NCBI GenBank assembly: GCA_947372405.1
Contig: CANBTO010000060.1
Coordinates: forward strand, 1 to 14,790
Origin: Verrucomicrobiaceae bacterium
GTDB taxonomy: Bacteria > Verrucomicrobiota > Verrucomicrobiae > Verrucomicrobiales > Akkermansiaceae
Length of the DNA stretch: 14,790 nt
Direction of reading: 5' to 3'
In this document: piece after piece, positions 10,813 to 14,790 of the stretch
Layout of the letters: each line of letters begins with the position of its first letter
Numbering within the stretch: the stretch's first letter is position 1
Made by a program: the position numbers and the translations under genes
Notes under the pieces: generated by a model
The model's database searches: none
What the model saw: only the letters and a program-made list of their open reading frames with translations
Told to the model about the DNA's origin: nothing

Positions 10813-10835
10813 GCCGGGTTCCGTATTGTCCCGGC
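10813..10835 (+). promoter_or_regulatory. Stem-loop directly before the PVC cytochrome start codon
   Basis: GCCGGG (10813-10818) pairs with CCCGGC (10830-10835), with an 11-base loop. It ends two bases before the ATG at 10838, where a ribosome must bind. It may limit translation, or act as a weak terminator after the hydrolase gene, although no T-run follows. If translation actually started at GTG 10775 or ATG 10778, the stem would fall within coding sequence. Confidence 0.3.
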
Positions 10836-10837
10836 CT

Positions 10838-13800
10838 ATGAGCCCCCGAATTTCGATTCCCATGTTTTTCCTCTCCGCCGGGTCCGCCGTTGCCGTGCCT
10901 GAGGGCTTTGTGATGCGCGAATACGCCGCCCCGCCGAACATCGAATACCCGACGTCCATCAGCGCGGCCCCGAACGGGGACCTTTACGTTTCCTCGGACC
11001 GCAACGGATCGCTGGGTCACAACAAGGATTTTGGCCGGATCATCCGCTGCAGGGACAAGGATGGCGACGGCAAGGCGGACGAGTTCGTCGATTTCGTGCC
11101 GAAGGTGGACAGCCCGCGCGGATGTGACTTCGTGGGCGGCACGCTCTATCTGATCCATCCGCCTTTTCTGAGCAGCTACCGGGACACCGACGGCGACGGC
11201 GTGGCCGACGAAGTCAAACAACTCGTCTCCGGTCTTGGCGGCGGCATCGAGCACCCGCGCGGCGCGGACCACACGACAAACGGCGTGCGCATGGGCATCG
11301 ATGGCTGGTTGTATATTTCGGTTGGCGATTTCGGCACCACTCCGGCAAAGGGCACGGATGGCTCGACCTACACGCTGCACGGCGGCGGCGTCCTGCGCGT
11401 CCGTCCGGACGGCTCGCACATCGAGCCATACGCGTTGATGACGCGCAACATCTGCGACACCGCGATCTCCCCCGAGCTGGACATCTTCAGCCGAGACAAC
11501 ACCAATGACGGCAAGGGCTGGAACACCCGCTTCCATCACTACACGGAGCTTGGGGATCACGGGTATCCGCGGCTCTATCAGAATTTCGCGGACGAGGCGA
11601 TCAAGCCGCTGGCAGACTATGGCGGTGGCTCGGGAACCGGCGCGCTGTGGCTCAGCGAGCCAGGGTTTCCACCGGAGTTCACCGACGCGCTTTTCTCGAC
11701 GGACTGGACGACCGGCACCGTCCACTATCATCCGTGGAAACGCGACGGCGCGAGTTTCAAGATCGAGCAGAAGACCTTTGAGAAGCTGCCTCACGCGATC
11801 GACATCGACGTGGATGGAAACTCCAGGCTCTACATGGCGGACTGGCGCAACGGTGGATTCACTTTCGCGGGTGCGGGCAAACCGGTGGGCATGATCCAAC
11901 AGGTGGTCTATCCGGGCGCAACCCCGGCGAGATATGTCGACGTCACCAAACAGGACGACGCCGGGCTGGTGAAGCTGCTCAACTCGGCCAGCGCGGTCCA
12001 GCGCCTGGAGGCACAGCGCGAGATCCTCAACAGGGGAAGTAAACCGGTGTTTGCCGAGGGTGTGATGAACATCGCCCGTGATGCGAAATACTCCGTTGCC
12101 ATCCGCACTGCCGCCATTTTCACGTTGAAGCAGCTTTACGGCAAGGAAAGCACCAAATCGCTCATGGAACTATCCACCGACGTTGCGGTTAAGGAACAGG
12201 CCTTGCGCGCGATGGCCGACGCCTCCGACGAACTTGCGGGAGTGCCGGTGAAACTCTATGTCGAGGCGCTCAAGGACCCGAATCCGCGTGTCGCATTGCA
12301 AGGCCTGATCGGTCTGCACCGCCTGAAGGCGAAGGACGCGGCACTGGTGATTCTAACCGCATCGAAGGATTGGAAGGAGGCAGGTGCTTCGCCGCGGCTT
12401 GAACACACCGCGATGCAGGTGCTGGTTTCACTCGGCAATGTCCCGGCGTGTCTGGCCGCAGTTGAAGTCCCCGCGACGCGCAGGCTCGCGCTGCTGGCGC
12501 TCGAACGGATCCACACGATGGAGGTCGTGAACGGATTGATCGCGATGTTTCCGAAATCCAGCGACTCCGACCAGCGCTTCGACATTCTGGCGGCGCTCGC
12601 ACGCCTGACTTACAAGGAAAAGACATGGGATCTAACAAGCTGGTGGAGCACGCGTCCTGACGATCGCGGGCCGTACTACGAAACGGCCGAATGGGAGGGC
12701 ACCGCAGTGATCCGCCCGGTGATTGAGAAAGGTTTCGGCATGGTCGCCGCCGCGCGTAGGAACGATCTTATGGAGGTCTATTCGAAAAACCGGCTGCCCA
12801 TCTCGGAACTGAAACTCGAAGGGGTGGATCCGGTGCAGGCGGCGATGAACGCGAAGGTTCTGGACACGCCGCGCATGATGCTGCTGGTGGCCGCCGCAAA
12901 GGATGGCAAGCTGCCATTCACCCGGCGCGTTGAGATCTACCATGCGCTGGACAAGGGAGCCGAGAACGAGGCCATGCCATCACGCCTGGCGGTGCTCGCA
13001 GCTTGGTCGGAGGATCCGGCGGTGAAAGCGGATGCCACAAAATATGTGAGCGATTTCGTGAATTCGGCCGGGCGCAGAGGTCAGATCAAGGCCTTGAGGA
13101 AAATCGCCGCCAAGCAGGGCAACACCGCGAGTTGTATCGCGTGGAAAACCTTGCTCACGGTGCTCAACAGTCCGCTGACCAAGCCGGACGCGAAAAAACT
13201 GGTGCGGGACGAGGTGGACAAGAATCCCATGGAGGTCGGATTTTTTCATGCGGTCCGCGAGTTGAAACTCACTGGTTTTGAAGCGCAGATCGAAGCTGGC
13301 ATGAAGTGGGACAACGCCGAGGTGGTCAACGCCGCGAAGGCTGCAAAGGAGGTGGTCTCAGGTAATGTGCATGGCGGCAAAAAAGTCGCCGAACTGCCGA
13401 TGGCCGAGGTGGTGAAGGCCGCAATGACGGGCAAGGGCGATGTCGTCACGGGCCAGCGCTTGTTCACGGCGCAGGGATGTGTCGCGTGCCATGCGATCGA
13501 CCTCAAGGCGGAGCAGAAAGGCCCGTTTCTGGGGGCGGCCGGAGCCAAGTTTCCCCGCGAGTATCTGATCGAATCGGTGCTGGATCCCAGCAAGGTGGTG
13601 GCGCAGGGATTCCAAACCATCACGTTCAAGCTGAAGAACGGTGATGCGAAGATGGGCTTCGTTACCGGCGAGGCCGACGGTGTGGTCGAGATGCGTGATA
13701 TCTCCGGGCAAACCTACAAAATCAAGCGCGCGGATGTGGTGGAGGAAACGCATCTGCCGAACTCGATGATGCCTCCTGGCCTGGCCGCGGGTCTCAGTGT

Positions 13801-13858
13801 GGAGGACTTCACTTCGCTGATTGATTATCTGTCCTCGCTCAAGGCCAAGGGCGGCTGA
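10838..13858 (+). CDS. PVC-type haem c protein: beta-propeller dehydrogenase-like, HEAT-like repeats, CxxCH domain
   Basis: A protein of 1006 residues from the ATG at 10838, which gives a signal peptide ending SAVA-VPEGF; earlier starts at 10775/10778 would add an unlikely leader. Residues about 20-370 form a propeller resembling soluble PQQ/glucose dehydrogenases (PVC membrane-bound dehydrogenase type) and carry two DxDGDGxAD calcium-binding loops (73-81 and 116-124). Residues about 385-850 are alpha-helical HEAT-like repeats. The C-terminal 150 residues form the PVC haem-binding domain (TIGR02603 type), with CVACH at 881-885 and a likely axial Met in SMMPP (977-978). Such proteins are expanded in Planctomycetes and Verrucomicrobia. 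They are thought to oxidise sugars or alcohols outside the cytoplasm and pass electrons to the haem; no member's substrate can be read from sequence. Its place after a glycoside hydrolase suggests a sugar product as substrate (inference). Confidence 0.9.
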   Translation: MSPRISIPMFFLSAGSAVAVPEGFVMREYAAPPNIEYPTSISAAPNGDLYVSSDRNGSLGHNKDFGRIIRCRDKDGDGKADEFVDFVPKVDSPRGCDFVGGTLYLIHPPFLSSYRDTDGDGVADEVKQLVSGLGGGIEHPRGADHTTNGVRMGIDGWLYISVGDFGTTPAKGTDGSTYTLHGGGVLRVRPDGSHIEPYALMTRNICDTAISPELDIFSRDNTNDGKGWNTRFHHYTELGDHGYPRLYQNFADEAIKPLADYGGGSGTGALWLSEPGFPPEFTDALFSTDWTTGTVHYHPWKRDGASFKIEQKTFEKLPHAIDIDVDGNSRLYMADWRNGGFTFAGAGKPVGMIQQVVYPGATPARYVDVTKQDDAGLVKLLNSASAVQRLEAQREILNRGSKPVFAEGVMNIARDAKYSVAIRTAAIFTLKQLYGKESTKSLMELSTDVAVKEQALRAMADASDELAGVPVKLYVEALKDPNPRVALQGLIGLHRLKAKDAALVILTASKDWKEAGASPRLEHTAMQVLVSLGNVPACLAAVEVPATRRLALLALERIHTMEVVNGLIAMFPKSSDSDQRFDILAALARLTYKEKTWDLTSWWSTRPDDRGPYYETAEWEGTAVIRPVIEKGFGMVAAARRNDLMEVYSKNRLPISELKLEGVDPVQAAMNAKVLDTPRMMLLVAAAKDGKLPFTRRVEIYHALDKGAENEAMPSRLAVLAAWSEDPAVKADATKYVSDFVNSAGRRGQIKALRKIAAKQGNTASCIAWKTLLTVLNSPLTKPDAKKLVRDEVDKNPMEVGFFHAVRELKLTGFEAQIEAGMKWDNAEVVNAAKAAKEVVSGNVHGGKKVAELPMAEVVKAAMTGKGDVVTGQRLFTAQGCVACHAIDLKAEQKGPFLGAAGAKFPREYLIESVLDPSKVVAQGFQTITFKLKNGDAKMGFVTGEADGVVEMRDISGQTYKIKRADVVEETHLPNSMMPPGLAAGLSVEDFTSLIDYLSSLKAKGG

Positions 13859-13880
13859 GTCTTAGAACGGAGATTTGAAA

Positions 13881-13958
13881 ATGGCACGCATGATGCTTTG
13901 TTGCGGGGTGGCAGTGCAAGCCGCTGCCTTCACATCAGCAGAAAATAGAAAGTCATGA
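13881..13958 (+). CDS. Small ORF (25 residues) with a strong Shine-Dalgarno
   Basis: ATG at 13881 is preceded by GGAG (13869-13872) with an 8-base spacer, the best ribosome binding site noticed in this window. The ORF encodes a small, partly hydrophobic peptide with two adjacent cysteines (MLCCGVAVQAAAF) and a basic end (NRKS). Its TGA overlaps the ATG of the next small ORF as ATGA, the classic arrangement for coupled translation. It starts 22 bases after the stop of the PVC cytochrome gene. A 7-pair hairpin (13910-13916 with 13922-13928, loop CAAGC) lies within it and might instead be the terminator of the large gene. It could be a leader peptide or a chance ORF. No family is recognised. Confidence 0.3.
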   Translation: MARMMLCCGVAVQAAAFTSAENRKS

Positions 13959-14134
13959 GCCACCTCAATCATTATGAAAAGGGGCCGGGACACATGCCCA
14001 TGCAAGGGCGTTGTTCCCGCCAGGTCTGCGACGGTAGAATCAAAGTGAAGGTCCGCCGACAGGAACGGCGGAAATCCCGAGAGATGATCCGAATGTGGTT
14101 GGGCGAGGGAATCGCCAGTGACGCTGCGAACTAA
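13955..14134 (+). CDS. Small basic protein ORF (59 residues), unrecognised
   Basis: ATG at 13955 overlaps the stop of the preceding 25-residue ORF by four bases and runs to TAA at 14132-14134. The product is strongly basic in its middle (RIKVKVRRQERRKSREM), with two cysteines (CSRQVC) before that and a tail MWLGEGIASDAAN. The basic helix-like stretch would suit nucleic-acid binding, but this is only composition. Codons such as AGA and TGT are more frequent than in the large genes, as is AT content, so the ORF may be acquired or non-coding. The area downstream is rich in hairpins. I found no similarity to a family I know. Confidence 0.3.
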   Translation: MSHLNHYEKGPGHMPMQGRCSRQVCDGRIKVKVRRQERRKSREMIRMWLGEGIASDAAN

Positions 14135-14163
14135 CCGTCCTCAGTAGGGCGGTCGCCGCCGGT

Positions 14164-14181
14164 AATCATGTGCGCGTGATT
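14164..14181. repeat. Small stem-loop with UGCG tetraloop
   Basis: AATCATG (14164-14170) pairs with CGTGATT (14175-14181), including one U-G wobble, around the tetraloop TGCG. It is 30 bases after the 59-residue ORF and could end its transcript, though no T-run follows. Confidence 0.35.
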
Positions 14182-14220
14182 GCCCGGACCGACTCATCGT
14201 AATTTCCCACGAAGCCAGGG

Positions 14221-14244
14221 AATTGGAGGATATGCCATCCAATT
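14221..14244. repeat. Short inverted repeat preceding the long hairpin
   Basis: AATTGGA (14221-14227) is repeated inverted as TCCAATT (14238-14244) around a 10-base loop that can form two more G-C pairs. It lies 11 bases before the long inverted repeat and may be part of the same structured element. Confidence 0.4.
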
Positions 14245-14254
14245 TCAAGAGTCA

Positions 14255-14369
14255 GGCACCGCGAATCCGGCGAATTCCGCGAATCTTAAGAATGGCATTC
14301 ACCAAACTGGTGAGATGCCAAGCGATCTGATCCTCAAAGATTCGCCGGATTCGTTTGATTCGCGGTGCC
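14255..14369. repeat. 115-base imperfect inverted repeat with GCGAATC motifs
   Basis: The outer ends GGCACCGCGAATC (from 14255) and GATTCGCGGTGCC (to 14369) are exact inverted copies. Inside, the two arms continue with mismatches through further CGAAT and GCGAATCTT units. The apex is a tight hairpin, TGGCATTCACCA (14293-14304) with TGGTGAGATGCCA (14308-14320), one bulge and a 3-base loop. The whole can fold as one long stem. It lies between protein genes in a stretch (14135-14531) where I see no convincing large gene. It resembles a REP/MITE-like mobile repeat or a structured RNA; the type is not identified. Confidence 0.7.
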
Positions 14370-14531
14370 CTTATTCTAGACGCATCGGCCCTGCGTGATT
14401 GGATTGTTGACGGACTGCGATCCAGATTGTTTGCTATAGGCAAAAGAGGAAGTGTTGCGCCTTGGCGCAGGCTTTCACCTTCGAACTTTGCGCCGTGTCT
14501 CTGGGATGCGGTAAGAAACCATCTGGAATCC

Positions 14532-14790
14532 ATGATGACGAAGCGAACTGCGGGCGACTTGTTGAAATGGCCATGTTCCGACGGCGATCAAAAGGATAGT
14601 GGATTGAATCATTCCGCTTTCCCGTCAATCGGGGCCGAGCCGACAAGGCTCCTGCACGAACTGCTCACACGGCAGGTGGAACTGGAGATGCGGAATACCG
14701 AGCTCCGGCATGCATGCGCGGATCTGGAGGAGAGCTCCCGGCGTTTCCAGGAACTTTATGATTTTGCTCCGGTCGGCTGTTTCTCCGTGG
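14532..14790 (+). CDS. N-terminus of a PAS-domain sensor protein, probably a histidine kinase (partial)
   Basis: The frame is open from ATG 14532 (second ATG at 14535) to the right edge, giving 86 residues. After about 35 poorly conserved residues it reads RLLHELLTRQVELEMRNTEL, a coiled-coil segment, then DLEESSRRFQELYDFAPVGCFSV. This pair is a hallmark of the leading segment and first PAS domain of many hybrid or PAS sensor kinases (LHELQVHQIELEMQN...YDLAPVGY type). No signal peptide or membrane span is visible, so it is probably a cytoplasmic sensor; the kinase domains would lie beyond the window. Upstream, TTGACG at 14407 and GCTATA at 14433 are separated by 20 bases, too far for a normal promoter. 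A GCGCC-TT-GGCGC hairpin (14457-14468) lies in the would-be leader. The hairpins upstream separate this gene from the small ORFs. Confidence 0.8.
   Translation, partial: MMTKRTAGDLLKWPCSDGDQKDSGLNHSAFPSIGAEPTRLLHELLTRQVELEMRNTELRHACADLEESSRRFQELYDFAPVGCFSV

Noticed and set aside
10154..11899. A 581-codon open frame on the minus strand
   Set aside because: It is antisense to both the hydrolase end and the PVC haem protein start, whose motifs are clear. Its product is rich in Arg, Ala, Val and His with no domain, as expected of a frame mirrored from GC-rich coding DNA.
13970..14160. Possible riboswitch or catalytic RNA in the gap after the PVC haem gene
   Set aside because: I compared it by eye with cobalamin, RNase P, tmRNA and group II intron domain V consensus blocks and found no matching core.

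Overview
The window looks like chromosomal DNA of a Verrucomicrobiota bacterium, probably a relative of Luteolibacter or Haloferula. It is GC-rich (roughly 60% by eye). It carries a giant PVC-type haem c protein (beta-propeller, HEAT-like helices, CxxCH domain), a DUF5069 protein, a DUF6067/GH123-like secreted glycoside hydrolase and a divergent membrane pyrophosphatase, a mix typical of that phylum. Shine-Dalgarno sequences are weak or absent before most genes. The taxonomic call is inference from gene content; no rRNA is present.

Layout. 1-66 is the possible tail of a gene entering from the left. It ends against a hairpin terminator shared with a convergent, lower-GC orphan membrane-protein gene (171-581, minus). 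A type II glycerate kinase (861-1967, minus) is divergent from hppA (2128-4557, plus), a proton-pumping membrane pyrophosphatase closed by a clear intrinsic terminator. Two small plus-strand genes follow: a DUF5069 protein (4668-5126) and an unrecognised coiled-coil protein (5205-5708). A minus-strand cluster then reads aquaporin (7796-7173), VanZ-like membrane protein (7094-6672) and aldose 1-epimerase-like protein (6675-5752). The last two overlap by ATGA. Divergent from the aquaporin, two large exported proteins lie in tandem: a glycoside hydrolase-like protein (about 7973-10759) and the PVC cytochrome/dehydrogenase-like protein (10838-13858).

The right end (13859-14531) has no large gene. 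It holds two overlapping small ORFs, the first with the best Shine-Dalgarno in the window, then two short hairpins and a 115-nt imperfect inverted repeat. The window closes inside the N-terminus of a PAS sensor kinase-like gene (14532 onward), whose conserved coiled-coil and PAS-entry residues can be read although the gene runs off the end.

How the genes may work together (inference): the hydrolase and the haem protein could form an extracytoplasmic route that releases and oxidises sugars, with the mutarotase-fold enzyme acting on sugar anomers. Glycerate kinase feeds glycerate into glycolysis, and the pyrophosphatase recovers energy from biosynthetic PPi. I found no CRISPR array, tRNA, rRNA, insertion sequence or prophage gene, and no convincing wholly new multi-gene system. 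The most unusual items are the altered pyrophosphatase motif, the aquaporin with changed pore motifs, and the structured small-ORF region near the right end.
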